Origin: SCN-70-22 sp046327755
Lineage (GTDB): Bacteria; Gemmatimonadota; Gemmatimonadetes; Gemmatimonadales; Gemmatimonadaceae
DNA length: 64,000 nt
NCBI GenBank assembly: GCA_046327755.1
Contig: JAXLXW010000001.1
Location: 744,001-808,000, forward strand
Reading direction: 5' to 3'
Made by a program: the position numbers and the translations under genes. The notes beneath the pieces are model-generated. The model did not search any database and was not told the DNA's origin. It saw nothing but the letters and a program-made list of their open reading frames with translations. Positions 24,831 through 33,954 of this stretch are shown here, in pieces (the first letter of the stretch is position 1; every line of letters begins with the position of its first letter).

Positions 24831-27206
24831 TCAGTTCCCCCCCTTCGCCGCATGGATGGCCGACCAGATCTTCGAGGCGGTGAGCGGCATGTCGAGGTGG
24901 GTGATGCCGAAGGGTGAGAGGGCGTCGATGACGGCGTTGGCGACGGCGGCGGTCGAGGCGATCGTCCCGGCCTCGCCAGCCCCCTTCACGCCTAACGGGT
25001 TCACCGGCGACGGAGTCACGGTACGATCGGTCTCGAAGTTCGGGAGGAACTCCGCCTTGGGGAGCGCATAGTTCATCATCGAGCCGGTGAGGAGCTGGCC
25101 GCCGGAGTCGTACTGCGCCCCCTCCCACAGCGCCTGCGCCGCCCCCTGCGCGATGCCGCCGTGCAGCTGGCCGTCGACGATCATCGGGTTGATCACGTTG
25201 CCGAAGTCGTCCACCGCCAGGTATCGCTTGATGCCGACATGTCCGGTGTCCGGGTCCACCTCCACGACGGCGATGTGCACGCCGAACGGGAAGACGAAGT
25301 TCCCCGGGTTGAAGAACGTCGTCGCCTCGAGCCCCGGCTCCATGTCGGCGGGGATGTTGTGCGCGAGGTACGCGGCCAGTGCCACCTCACCAAAGCCCTT
25401 CGCGCGCGACGGCGACCCCTTCACGAAATAGTTGCCGCCGGCGAAATCAACGTCCTCGGGCGCTGCCTCGAGGAGGTGCGCCGCGATGCGACGCCCTTTC
25501 TCCTTCACCTTCTGCAGCGAGTTGAAGAGCGCCGCGCCGCCGACCGCGCCCGAGCGCGATCCGTACGTCCCCATGCCGAAGGGGACGCGCCCGGTGTCGC
25601 CGTGCACGACCTCGACGTCATCGATGGTGCAGCCGAGTTCCTGCGCGACGATCTGCGCGAAGGTCGTCTCGTGCCCCTGGCCGTGCGAGTGCGAGCCGGT
25701 GAGGACGGTGACCTTTCCGGTCGGATGGATGCGCACGACGCCGGACTCGTACAACCCCGCCTGCGCCCCTAACGATCCGACGATGTGCGACGGCGCGAGG
25801 CCGCACGCCTCGATGTACGCCGACATCCCGACGCCGAGGTACTTCCCCTGGGCGCGAGCAGCGGCCTGCTGGGCGCGCAGCCCCTTGTAGTCGATGATCT
25901 GGAGCGCCTTGTCCAGCGCCGGCTCGTAGTTGCCGCTGTCGTACTGCAGCGCCACGGCCGTCTGGAACGGGAAGAGATCCGGCGCGACCAGGTTGCGCCG
26001 CCTGAGCTCCGCCGGATCTATCCCCAGCTGCTGCGCCGCCACGTCCATCGTGCGCTCGAGCAGGTAGGTCGCCTCCGGGCGTCCCGCGCCGCGATACGCG
26101 TCGACCGGCGTCGTGTTCGTGTACACGGCCGTGACGTCGACGTGGATGGCCGGGATGTTGTACTGCCCGGAGAGCAGCGTCCCATAGAGATAGGTCGGGA
26201 CCGCCGGGGCGAAGAGGGTGAGGTAGGCGCCGAGGTTCGCGATTGTCTTCACCCGCAAGCCGACGATCTTCCCCGCGGCATCGAACGCCATCTCGACGTC
26301 GGTGTCGTGGTCGCGGCCGTGCGCATCGGTGAGGAACGACTCGCTGCGCGTCGCCGTCCACTTCACCGGGCGTTGCAGCTGCTTGGACGCCCAGGCGACC
26401 ACGCACTCTTCCGGGTAGATGAAGATCTTGGAGCCGAACCCGCCGCCCACATCGGGCGCGATGACGCGGAACTTGTGCTCCGGCAACCCGAGGATGAACG
26501 CCCCCATGATGAGGCGATGCACGTGCGGGTTCTGCGACGTCACGTAGAGCGTGAGCTCGTCGGCCGCCGGATCGTAATTGGCCAGCGAGGCGCGCGGCTC
26601 GATCGCGTTGGCGATCAGTCGCTGGTTCACGAGGTGCGTCTTCACCACCGTGGCGGCGCCACCGATCGCGGCGTCGGTCGCTGCCGCATCGCCTAACGCC
26701 CACGTGAAGACCACGTTCCCCGGCACATCGGCGTGCACCTGCGGCGCCCCCGGCTTGAGCGCGCTCACCGCGTCCGCGACCGCAGGGTGGTCCGCATAGT
26801 CGACCATCACCTGGTCGGCCGCGTCACGCGCGATCTGCGGCGAGTCGGCAATCACCACCGCCACCGCATTCCCCACGTGCGACACCTTCCCCACCGCCAG
26901 CGCACGGAACTCGGCGATCTTGATTCCCGGGTGCAGCCACCCCGGAGGGAGCGGGTTCACCCCGCCGTTCTTCAGATCCTCTCCCGTGAAGACGGCATGC
27001 ACGCCCGGCATCGCCAACGCCGCGCTCGCGTCGATCGCGGTGATCGTCGCGCAGGCGTGCGGCGAGCGCACGAACGCGGCGTACGTCTGGCCGGGGAGCT
27101 TCACGTCGTCGGTGTAGCGCCCCTTCCCGGTGATGAAGCGCTGGTCTTCCTTCCGTCGGATGCTCGCGCCAATCAGCGAGCCGCCCGGTTCTGCAGTCGT
27201 GGCCAT
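24831..27206 (-). CDS. coxL: CoxL-like molybdenum-binding large subunit, form II type
   Basis: The protein has 791 residues. It has the N-terminal xanthine-dehydrogenase a/b hammerhead and the long molybdopterin-binding domain (DVGGGFGSK, SHSHGQGHETTFAQI). The catalytic Glu lies in GVKGAGEAGT near the C-terminus. The active-site loop reads AYRGAGR near residue 370. That is the form II signature; bona fide form I CO dehydrogenases carry AYXCSFR. The enzyme is therefore an aerobic hydroxylase whose substrate may be CO or another small molecule; the sequence alone cannot tell. It is cotranscribed with coxS upstream and coxM downstream. Confidence 0.93.
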   Translation of the reverse strand: MATTAEPGGSLIGASIRRKEDQRFITGKGRYTDDVKLPGQTYAAFVRSPHACATITAIDASAALAMPGVHAVFTGEDLKNGGVNPLPPGWLHPGIKIAEFRALAVGKVSHVGNAVAVVIADSPQIARDAADQVMVDYADHPAVADAVSALKPGAPQVHADVPGNVVFTWALGDAAATDAAIGGAATVVKTHLVNQRLIANAIEPRASLANYDPAADELTLYVTSQNPHVHRLIMGAFILGLPEHKFRVIAPDVGGGFGSKIFIYPEECVVAWASKQLQRPVKWTATRSESFLTDAHGRDHDTDVEMAFDAAGKIVGLRVKTIANLGAYLTLFAPAVPTYLYGTLLSGQYNIPAIHVDVTAVYTNTTPVDAYRGAGRPEATYLLERTMDVAAQQLGIDPAELRRRNLVAPDLFPFQTAVALQYDSGNYEPALDKALQIIDYKGLRAQQAAARAQGKYLGVGMSAYIEACGLAPSHIVGSLGAQAGLYESGVVRIHPTGKVTVLTGSHSHGQGHETTFAQIVAQELGCTIDDVEVVHGDTGRVPFGMGTYGSRSGAVGGAALFNSLQKVKEKGRRIAAHLLEAAPEDVDFAGGNYFVKGSPSRAKGFGEVALAAYLAHNIPADMEPGLEATTFFNPGNFVFPFGVHIAVVEVDPDTGHVGIKRYLAVDDFGNVINPMIVDGQLHGGIAQGAAQALWEGAQYDSGGQLLTGSMMNYALPKAEFLPNFETDRTVTPSPVNPLGVKGAGEAGTIASTAAVANAVIDALSPFGITHLDMPLTASKIWSAIHAAKGGN

Positions 27207-27215
27207 GAGTCCTCC

Positions 27216-27704
27216 TCAGTCCGCGGCGACGGCAGCGCCGCCGGCCATGGTGGACGCCGCCGACTGCACGGCCTTCACGATGTTGTGGTAGCCGGTGCAC
27301 CGGCACAGGTTCCCCTCGAGCGCGTGACGGATCTCCGCCTCGCTCGGGTTGGGATTCTTCGAGAGCAGGTCACAGCTGGACATGATCATTCCCGGCGTAC
27401 AGAAGCCGCACTGGAGGCCGTGCGCCTCGCGGAACGCCGCCTGCAGCGGGTGCAACTGCCCGTTAGTCTCGAGTCCTTCGATGGTGGTCACGCTCGCGCC
27501 GCTGGCCTGCACCGCCAGGACGGTGCACGACTTCACGCCGCGCCCGTCGAGCAGCACTGTGCACGCACCGCACTGACTCGTGTCGCACCCAACGTGCGTA
27601 CCGGTCAGCCCAAGCACGTCGCGAAGGAAGTGCACGAGCAGCGTGCGCGGCTCGACCTCGCGCGTGTACGCCCGCCCGTTCACCGTGACGTTGATCTCTG
27701 CCAT
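27216..27704 (-). CDS. coxS: CoxS-like [2Fe-2S] small subunit
   Basis: The protein has 162 residues from ATG 27704. The N-terminal plant-ferredoxin-type cluster motif is GCDTSQCGACTVLL, with a fourth Cys in KSCTVLA. The C-terminal helical domain holds the second cluster with CGFCTPG and CRCTGY. These eight cysteines bind two [2Fe-2S] clusters that carry electrons from the molybdenum centre to FAD. It is the first gene of the coxSLM operon, with coxL 9 bases downstream, a GGAG sequence about 10 bases before the start and a promoter candidate upstream. Confidence 0.94.
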   Translation of the reverse strand: MAEINVTVNGRAYTREVEPRTLLVHFLRDVLGLTGTHVGCDTSQCGACTVLLDGRGVKSCTVLAVQASGASVTTIEGLETNGQLHPLQAAFREAHGLQCGFCTPGMIMSSCDLLSKNPNPSEAEIRHALEGNLCRCTGYHNIVKAVQSAASTMAGGAAVAAD

Positions 27705-27767
27705 GCTGAAACTCCGGAAGGAGAGGTAAGTCGACCCGCGCGCGGGAAGGCGTGGCGCGGGGCCGCT

Positions 27768-27796
27768 AGCATGGCGAGCAATTTCGCACGAGTCAA
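27768..27796 (-). promoter_or_regulatory. Candidate sigma-70-type promoter of coxSLM
   Basis: On the leftward strand TTGACT (27791-27796) is followed after 17 bases by CATGCT (27768-27773), 63 bases before the coxS start. The -35 is strong and the -10 is poor, so the call is tentative. Confidence 0.35.
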
Positions 27797-27892
27797 GCAA
27801 CGCCCCGCGCCCGGTTCGTTATGTACGAACGGATACGACGGATGTCACGAATTCCCTCGCATGCATTCGCCTTTCGCCTCCGGGCGGAGTGG

Positions 27893-29611
27893 TCAGCGCG
27901 CCGCCGCGTCTCCCGTCACCTGCCGCTTGAGGCGCGGCGGCATCCGCCGCGCGTTGTGCCTGAGCACTCGCCCCGGACGCGCGTCGGTCAACACGCCGCC
28001 CGCGACCACGGAAACGCCGTTCACCAGCACGTCACCGATGCCCGCGGGGTACTGGTGCGGCGCGGTGAAGGTCGCACGATCGGACACGGTCGAGGCATCG
28101 AAGACCACCAGGTTTGCCGACGCCCCGGGCGCCACCACGCCATATCCCGTGAGCCCCAGGCGCGCCGCCGGCATCCCGGTCATCTTGTGCACCGCCTGCT
28201 CCAACGTGAGGAGCTTCACGTCCCGCACGTAGTGCCCGATCACGCGCGGGAACGTGCCATAGGCGCGCGGATGCGCGGCCCCCTCGCCGGGAACGGTCAG
28301 CCGACCGTCAGACGCAATCATCGTCTGCGGATGCTGCATGATGCGCTGCACGTCACCCTCGTCGATGACGTGGTAGATCATCGTCGCCCCGCCCAGGAGC
28401 ACCCCCTCGACCACCAACGGCGCCGCTGCCTCCGGTGTCGGGGGGACTCCGCGCTCGACAGCCCAGTCGTACAGCGTCTTCCCCTCCAAGTCGGGCTTCC
28501 ACTCGACGCGACCGAACTGGACGCGCCTGATGTCGCCCCCGCCGCGGTCGTTGAGGATGAGTGCCACGATGCCGCGCAGGATGCTGTCCTTGAGCACCGG
28601 GTCCCGCATGCGGCGCTTGAGCGCGCTGTCGCCATTGGCGAGCGCCCAGGGCGGAATGAGGACCGAGAGTCCGGTCTGGCTCGCCGTGTACGGATACTGG
28701 TCGATCATGACGTCGATCCCGGCGTGCCGCGCGGAGTCGACCATCGCCAGCGTTCGCACTGACTGCCCCCACATCTCCCGCCCCACTGCCTTGTGGTGCG
28801 TGAGGACAATGGGAATACGCGCCTCGCGCCCGATGCGTATCGCCTCGCCGACCCCCTCGAACAGCCCGAGTCCTTCCTCGCGAAGGTGCGACGTGTAGAT
28901 CCCGCCACGGGCCGCCGCCACGCGCGCCAACGCCACAACCTCGTCGGTTCGCGAGTAGTAGCCGGGGATGTAGCGGAGCCCGGTGCTCAATCCAAAGGCG
29001 CCGTCGCGCATCCCCTCCGCGACGAGCGACCGCATGCGCGCGAGTTCGTCGGCGGTCGGCGCGCGGTTCTCGAGCCCCATCACCCGCTCGCGAATGACGT
29101 TGTGTCCAATGAGGTACGCGACGTTGATGCCGAGTCCGGCGCGCTGTGCGCTGTCCATGTACGGCGCCAGCGGCAGCGGACTCCCGCCGTCGGGGCCGCC
29201 GAGGGCGAGGGTCACCCCCTGCCGAACGGCGCTCTCCGCGGACGGAGTACGAAGCAAGGGCTCGAGGTGCGCGTGGAGGTCAATGAAGCCGGGCGCGACG
29301 ATCCGCCCCTCGGCGTCGATGACCGTTCGCGCGCGCGACGCGGCGATCGGGATGCGCGACACCCGCACAATCGTCCCGCCCCGCACCGCCACGTCGGCAC
29401 GGAAACGCGGGCGGCCGGTCCCGTCGATGACGGTGCCACCGCGAATGAGGACGTCGTAGGCGGGAGCGCCCTGCGCGCCGACTGGTCCTGCAGCTGCAAG
29501 CGCGCCCGCCGCCACCCACGCCGCGATCGCGATGCTGCGGCGCCACGGCCGGTGCTCGCTCGCCTCGCAGCAGTCCACCTTACGCCGACCTGGCATCTCA
29601 CGCTCGGACAC
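27893..29611 (-). CDS. Secreted N-acyl-D-amino-acid deacylase family amidohydrolase
   Basis: The protein has 572 residues. A charged N-terminus and hydrophobic segment ending near VGAQG form a signal peptide. The urease-superfamily amidohydrolase fold shows VLIRGGTVIDGTG, the metal-binding HxH in FIDLHAHLEP, YTSHLREEG, VLTHHK and the late Asp in MIASDGRL. These fit the D-aminoacylase family. The position where classic D-aminoacylases have a metal-binding Cys (GNCG) reads GGPDGGS instead, so the true substrate may differ from N-acyl-D-amino acids. The gene stands between coxS and the ispH operon. An 85-base gap to the epimerase-like gene leaves cotranscription possible. Confidence 0.82.
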   Translation of the reverse strand: MSEREMPGRRKVDCCEASEHRPWRRSIAIAAWVAAGALAAAGPVGAQGAPAYDVLIRGGTVIDGTGRPRFRADVAVRGGTIVRVSRIPIAASRARTVIDAEGRIVAPGFIDLHAHLEPLLRTPSAESAVRQGVTLALGGPDGGSPLPLAPYMDSAQRAGLGINVAYLIGHNVIRERVMGLENRAPTADELARMRSLVAEGMRDGAFGLSTGLRYIPGYYSRTDEVVALARVAAARGGIYTSHLREEGLGLFEGVGEAIRIGREARIPIVLTHHKAVGREMWGQSVRTLAMVDSARHAGIDVMIDQYPYTASQTGLSVLIPPWALANGDSALKRRMRDPVLKDSILRGIVALILNDRGGGDIRRVQFGRVEWKPDLEGKTLYDWAVERGVPPTPEAAAPLVVEGVLLGGATMIYHVIDEGDVQRIMQHPQTMIASDGRLTVPGEGAAHPRAYGTFPRVIGHYVRDVKLLTLEQAVHKMTGMPAARLGLTGYGVVAPGASANLVVFDASTVSDRATFTAPHQYPAGIGDVLVNGVSVVAGGVLTDARPGRVLRHNARRMPPRLKRQVTGDAAAR

Positions 29612-29696
29612 GAACTCGCCTCACGATTCGGGACGAGGAGAAGCTGTCGCCGCGAGTGGGCGCCGGCAATTCAGGAGGTGCGGTCGGCCAGGACGA

Positions 29697-30713
29697 TCAG
29701 GGCGCGCCGTCGCTCGCAGTCCGCACCACGCGCTGGGCGCGATACGTGACCGACCATTCCTTCTCGTGCCCGGGCTCGATCCACGCCGCGCTCTTCCAGT
29801 CGCCCAACGCGTCGCTCAGCGAATCCGGGGCGCCAACGCACGGCGCGAACGAGAGGTTCTGGTAGGGCTCTTCGCGGCGGAAGGGAGTCCACGCGCGCTT
29901 GTTGATCCAGAGTCCCACGTGCGTGACAGCGCCGGGGTCGAACGACATCGCCAACTCCCAGTCGCCCTCGCGCAGCGTGGCCCACCCCTCGGACATGTCC
30001 ACGAACAGCTTGCACGCATATCGCTTCGCCACGGCAAACGGGTTCGTGAAGTCGAACACCTTGCCGCTCCCGCGCACGAACGGCCAGCGATGTTCCGAGC
30101 GCACCTCGCCAAGCTCGATCTCGTGCCGCGCGAAGACGCGCATCCGCGCGCCATCGGGGAGCACGAGGCGCGTCTGCTCGCCGAGCGGAAACATCGGGTG
30201 CCCCGACCAGAGGAAGGGGATGCGCTCGTTCCCGTCGTTGACCACCGTGTACGTCATGCGAACGGCGCCGTCGGGCGCAACGCAGACTTCGCGCGACAGG
30301 AAGTACGGCAGCCGCACGCCGCGCCACGTGGTGATCGCGCGCTGCCCGTCAGGCGAGGTGCGCACCGCGAGCACCGGCTCCTGCGACCACAGCTCGCCGT
30401 GGTCGGGAAGTTCAATCCCGCCGAACGTGCGAACCCACCCCGGAACGCGACACGCCGAGACGGTGGGAAAGCACTCGTCGAAGCCGCCCGAGTCCCCCGT
30501 CTCCGGGTACGACGTCCCGTCGATCCCTCGCGCAAGCGGGACCACGTCGCTCGACCACAGCCACTGCCGCCCGCCGATCTCGAGCTCGGTGATCTTTCCA
30601 CCTAACGAGGGAACGACCACCACCCGCGACGTCCCGCCGCGGAGTTCGAGGTAGCCGAAGTCCGACGCGGTCGGGAGCTTCGGCCGGGGCTTGGAGAGAA
30701 ACGGGAGTCTCAC
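29697..30713 (-). CDS. Aldose 1-epimerase/galactose-mutarotase-like protein
   Basis: The protein has 338 residues and no signal peptide. It has the beta-sandwich pattern of the mutarotase superfamily: RVVVVPSLGGKITELEIGG at the start, a DHGELWSQEP segment with the expected His, and FLWSGHPMFPLG with a second His. The C-terminal WINKRAW and aromatic strands also fit. It probably binds a sugar or sugar derivative; the reaction is not certain. Its start overlaps the ispH stop by 4 bases, placing it at the end of a tightly coupled operon. Confidence 0.7.
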   Translation of the reverse strand: MRLPFLSKPRPKLPTASDFGYLELRGGTSRVVVVPSLGGKITELEIGGRQWLWSSDVVPLARGIDGTSYPETGDSGGFDECFPTVSACRVPGWVRTFGGIELPDHGELWSQEPVLAVRTSPDGQRAITTWRGVRLPYFLSREVCVAPDGAVRMTYTVVNDGNERIPFLWSGHPMFPLGEQTRLVLPDGARMRVFARHEIELGEVRSEHRWPFVRGSGKVFDFTNPFAVAKRYACKLFVDMSEGWATLREGDWELAMSFDPGAVTHVGLWINKRAWTPFRREEPYQNLSFAPCVGAPDSLSDALGDWKSAAWIEPGHEKEWSVTYRAQRVVRTASDGAP

Positions 30714-31972
30714 CCGATCGAATCTACGGCGATCCCCCGCGTTGCGAAGATGCGCGCCACCGCCTCACCGATCTTGTTGTTGGGCGTACTCGCTCCCGCG
30801 GTGAGTCCGACGCGTACGGCCCCGCTCGCCGGCAACCAGTTGACGGCATCCGCCTCCACGTGCTTCACGCCGGCCACGCGGTAGTGCAACGAGCGCGTCA
30901 CCGCGTCGATCGCCTCCGGATCCTCCACGTGGTACGTCGGGATTCGTTCGGCGCACAGCGCCGCCAGCGAGATCGTGTTGCTGGAGTTGAATCCCCCGAC
31001 CACGATCATCGCGTCGAGCGGTTCGTCCAGCAACTCCGTCACGGCATCCTGGCGATCCTGGGTCGCCGAGCAGATCGTGTCGAAGGTGCGGAACTGCGCC
31101 GCGCGGTGCTCGTCGCCAAAGGCACGCGCCAGCGCCTCGCCCACCACCTCGCCGATTTCCAGCGACTCCCGCGCGAGCATCGTCGTCTGGTTGGCGACAC
31201 CGATGCGCCGCAGGTGCACGTCGGGATCGAAGCCAGGGGAGGCCGCCCTGGCAAAGCGCGCCATGAATGCCTCGCGTGCCGCCGCGTTCACCGCCCCGGC
31301 TCCCAACGACGCAATGTAGGCACAGACCGCCTCTGCCTCCCCCATGTCACGTACCACCAGATAGCGCCCCTCGGGGTACTTCAGGACCTGCGAGGCGGTC
31401 GCCCGCGTCTCCTCGTGGTAGTACTTGCCGTGAATCAGCGCCGTGAAGCCGTCACGCGCGTAGGCCTCGACGCGCTTCCAGACATTGAGCACGCTCCCGC
31501 ACGTCGTGTCGACCAGCACGCAGCCGTGCGCACGCAGCGCCTGGAAATCGGCCACCGTCACGCCAAACGCCGGGAGGATCACGACATCCTCACGCGCCAC
31601 GGCCGAGAAGTCGAAGCGCGGCTCGCCGTCCTGCGTCCCCTCCAGCGGCGTCATGATCTCCACCCCCATCCGCCGCAGGTTCTCGTTCACGTGCGGGTTG
31701 TGGATGATCTCGCCCAGCAGGTGCAATCGTCGTTCGGGGAACTTCCGCCGCGTCTGGTACGCGTACTCGACCGCCCGGTCGACGCCGTAACAGAACCCGA
31801 ACTCCTTCGCCAGGCGCACCGTCACCTCACCGGCGGTGAGTGTGTAGTCGCGCGCACGCAGCAGGTCGACGAGCCGCCCCGTGTAGTCGGCCGCGAGGTC
31901 GTCACGAACTTCGGCGCCAAGTCCGAAGCCCTTCCGGAAGTAGGAATCGCCCGGAGTGCCAGGTACCGTCAT
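30710..31972 (-). CDS. ispH: 4-hydroxy-3-methylbut-2-enyl diphosphate reductase
   Basis: The protein has 420 residues from ATG 31972; a TTG one codon earlier is less likely. IspH (LytB) is the last enzyme of the MEP isoprenoid pathway and reduces HMBPP to IPP and DMAPP with a [4Fe-4S] cluster. The cluster cysteines are in EFGFCYGVDRAV, DTTCGSV and TICSATQDRQ. The substrate-binding histidines are in GEIIHNPHVN and LIHGKYYHEET, and SSNT and ASTPNN complete the site. It is the long form with an N-terminal extension, as in cyanobacteria and plants, not the roughly 310-residue E. coli form. The start shares one base with the thioesterase stop (TGATG). Confidence 0.95.
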   Translation of the reverse strand: MTVPGTPGDSYFRKGFGLGAEVRDDLAADYTGRLVDLLRARDYTLTAGEVTVRLAKEFGFCYGVDRAVEYAYQTRRKFPERRLHLLGEIIHNPHVNENLRRMGVEIMTPLEGTQDGEPRFDFSAVAREDVVILPAFGVTVADFQALRAHGCVLVDTTCGSVLNVWKRVEAYARDGFTALIHGKYYHEETRATASQVLKYPEGRYLVVRDMGEAEAVCAYIASLGAGAVNAAAREAFMARFARAASPGFDPDVHLRRIGVANQTTMLARESLEIGEVVGEALARAFGDEHRAAQFRTFDTICSATQDRQDAVTELLDEPLDAMIVVGGFNSSNTISLAALCAERIPTYHVEDPEAIDAVTRSLHYRVAGVKHVEADAVNWLPASGAVRVGLTAGASTPNNKIGEAVARIFATRGIAVDSIG

Positions 31973-32445
31973 CAACCGTTCTCCCGGCGCGCCGCGCGCG
32001 CCTCGTCCACGCTCAATCGAACCGGGGCCAACGCCTCGAGAAAGGCCGGCGGCCAGCGCTTCACGCGCAAGGTCTCGCCACGATCCGGACCATCGTGCAC
32101 ACAGACCAGGATCAGGTAACCCTCCATGCGCAGCGCCCCACCATCACCATAGCAATCGAGGTTGAGGCGCAGTGAACTCCCCCCCACCTCGGAGACGTAT
32201 ACCACGAGCTCGAGCAACTCGTCCAGGCGTGGGGGCGACGGATACTCGAGGTGCATCACCCGGCGCGGCAGCGTGATGCCGTACTGCTGCGCGAAGCTGG
32301 CGAAGGTGACGCCGACGGAGCGGAACATCTCCGCCTCCCCCACCTCGAAGAAGCGCGAGTAGGCGTCGTAGCGGATGATCCCCATCGGGTCGCAATCGCT
32401 CCACCGCACGCGCTCGTGCATGACGAAGGGTGCGCGAAGCATCAT
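31972..32445 (-). CDS. Acyl-CoA thioesterase, 4HBT/YbgC-like hotdog fold
   Basis: The protein has 157 residues. The N-terminal VRWSDCDPMGIIRYDAYSRFFE is the 4-hydroxybenzoyl-CoA thioesterase signature with the active-site Asp. Thioesterases of this group hydrolyse acyl-CoAs to free acid and CoA in the cytoplasm. Its start overlaps the yjjX stop by 4 bases, and its stop overlaps ispH by one base. It is therefore the second gene of a coupled operon. The substrate is unknown. Confidence 0.85.
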   Translation of the reverse strand: MMLRAPFVMHERVRWSDCDPMGIIRYDAYSRFFEVGEAEMFRSVGVTFASFAQQYGITLPRRVMHLEYPSPPRLDELLELVVYVSEVGGSSLRLNLDCYGDGGALRMEGYLILVCVHDGPDRGETLRVKRWPPAFLEALAPVRLSVDEARAARRENG

Positions 32446-33026
32446 GCCTGACCTGCAGCTGACGGAGAGTCGGCGCCGGCCCAGTAGTCGGCGGCGAGCA
32501 ACGGAGAGAACGCGTAGGTCACGAGGATCTCGTACGCCTGCTGCCGGTCGACCAGCCCGCTGGTGAGGATGCCGACGGCGCCGGCGCCATGCTTCGTGTT
32601 GTGCGCCCCGGTCACCGCGTCCATCGCATGTCCCAGTTCCAGCCCTTGCCGGACGAGCGTCGCGACGGCGGGGGGGAGCGGCATTGCAAGCGAGCCGCCC
32701 GTGAACTCACGCCCGTCGCGCAGCGCGATCGCCGCCCAGGCGCACGTACGCATCCCGGTTGGTTCGTCATCGACCACGCCCCCCTCGAGGCCCACGCCGA
32801 TGTCGGCGTCGATCGCGTCGCGCGCCGCGCGGGCGCGGGCCAGCGCGCCCCGCCGCGTCTCCTCGTCGCCCAGCGGCTGGTCTGGCACTCCCGAGGGGAC
32901 CGCCAGCGCCTCGATGCGCGCCGAGGCGTGCCACTGCCTAACGACCGCCGTCACAGCCGCCACCTTCACGGGGTTGCGCGATCCGACCGCGATGCACGGC
33001 GGCGTGAGGGCACGACGAGGCGACAT
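32442..33026 (-). CDS. yjjX: Inosine/xanthosine triphosphatase, YjjX/DUF84 family
   Basis: The protein has 194 residues. Family motifs are AVGSRNPVKVAAV at the start, GVPDQPLGDEETRRGALARA, GVGLEGGV and the late GAVGILTSG. These housekeeping enzymes hydrolyse non-canonical purine nucleoside triphosphates and keep them out of nucleic acids. The gene opens the operon yjjX-thioesterase-ispH-epimerase-like. It is divergent from the CGNR gene, with about 160 bases between the two starts. No Shine-Dalgarno sequence is evident. Confidence 0.9.
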   Translation of the reverse strand: MSPRRALTPPCIAVGSRNPVKVAAVTAVVRQWHASARIEALAVPSGVPDQPLGDEETRRGALARARAARDAIDADIGVGLEGGVVDDEPTGMRTCAWAAIALRDGREFTGGSLAMPLPPAVATLVRQGLELGHAMDAVTGAHNTKHGAGAVGILTSGLVDRQQAYEILVTYAFSPLLAADYWAGADSPSAAGQA

Positions 33027-33187
33027 GTGCGATGGGAGGGGTGATCGGTCACGACGGGAATCGCGTGCGAGCGCGTACGCGGGTGACGCAACCCTGAGGG
33101 CGCGGCCACGGCGGTAATCTAAGGGGCGAGAGTCGACGGCGGGCGCTCCTTGCTCCCCTCCGGGGGGCGGGATAAGCTAGGGCGCCG

Positions 33188-33859
33188 ATGCCTTCCCTTC
33201 ACACGCTCGTCCCCCTGCACACCGCACTGCCGTCGCCGCATGCCCGCGGCACCATCTCGCCGTTCACCTTGATCGGCGAGCGTCTCTGGCTCGACTTCGT
33301 CAACACAGACGACGTACGGCGCGGCGCGCGCATCGACCTGCTGCGCGACTTCGAGTCGCTGGTGCGCTTCCTCGAGGCCGGGGCCATCCTGGACGGCGAG
33401 CGCGCGACCGGCATGCGACGTCGCGCGCAACAGCAACCGGCCGGCGCCGCCGCCGCGCTGGTCGATGCGCGACGCGTGCGCGCCGCGCTCCGCGCCCTCG
33501 CCGAGCGTGGCGCCCACTCCGAGAAGATCCGCGGCGACGCGCTCGCAGAGATCAACCGCGTCCTCGGCCGGAGTGCTGGAACGCGCCGTGTCGAGAGTCG
33601 TGCCGACGGTTCCTTCGCCCGCGCCTTCGTCCCCGTCGGCGACGCTTTCGCAGGACTCATCATACCCATCGTGGAGTCCGCCGCCGACGCGCTCATCGCG
33701 GGCGAGCTCCCGCGCGTGAGGCGTTGCGGCGACCCGCGCTGCTCCCGCGTCTTCTTCGACGCCACGCGCAACGGGCGGCGACGCTGGTGCGACATGGCCA
33801 CGTGCGGCAACCGCGCGAAGGCCGCCCGGTTCCGCGAACGCGAACGGCACGGCAGCTGA
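33188..33859 (+). CDS. CGNR zinc-finger/ABATE-domain regulator
   Basis: The protein has 223 residues. The N-terminal ABATE region has the typical ERLWLDFVNTDD. The C-terminal CGNR finger has paired cysteines in CGDPRCSRVFFD and WCDMATCGNRAKAARFRER. Proteins of this family are predicted ligand-sensing DNA-binding regulators; few are characterised. The gene stands alone, divergent from yjjX, with a strong hairpin downstream. Confidence 0.88.
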   Translation: MPSLHTLVPLHTALPSPHARGTISPFTLIGERLWLDFVNTDDVRRGARIDLLRDFESLVRFLEAGAILDGERATGMRRRAQQQPAGAAAALVDARRVRAALRALAERGAHSEKIRGDALAEINRVLGRSAGTRRVESRADGSFARAFVPVGDAFAGLIIPIVESAADALIAGELPRVRRCGDPRCSRVFFDATRNGRRRWCDMATCGNRAKAARFRERERHGS

Positions 33860-33898
33860 GCCCCACGCCGTCCGCATGGCAGCCGTTCCCGGAACGAC

Positions 33899-33935
33899 GC
33901 GGGGGCGGCAGCGCTCCATGCGCCACCGCCCCCGC
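33899..33935. terminator. Bidirectional hairpin between the CGNR gene and the ECF sigma gene
   Basis: A perfect 10-bp stem GCGGGGGCGG/CCGCCCCCGC (33899-33908 with 33926-33935) lies between the two convergent genes. No T-run follows. Confidence 0.65.
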
Positions 33936-33954
33936 CATGCGCCAGCGTGGCCCG

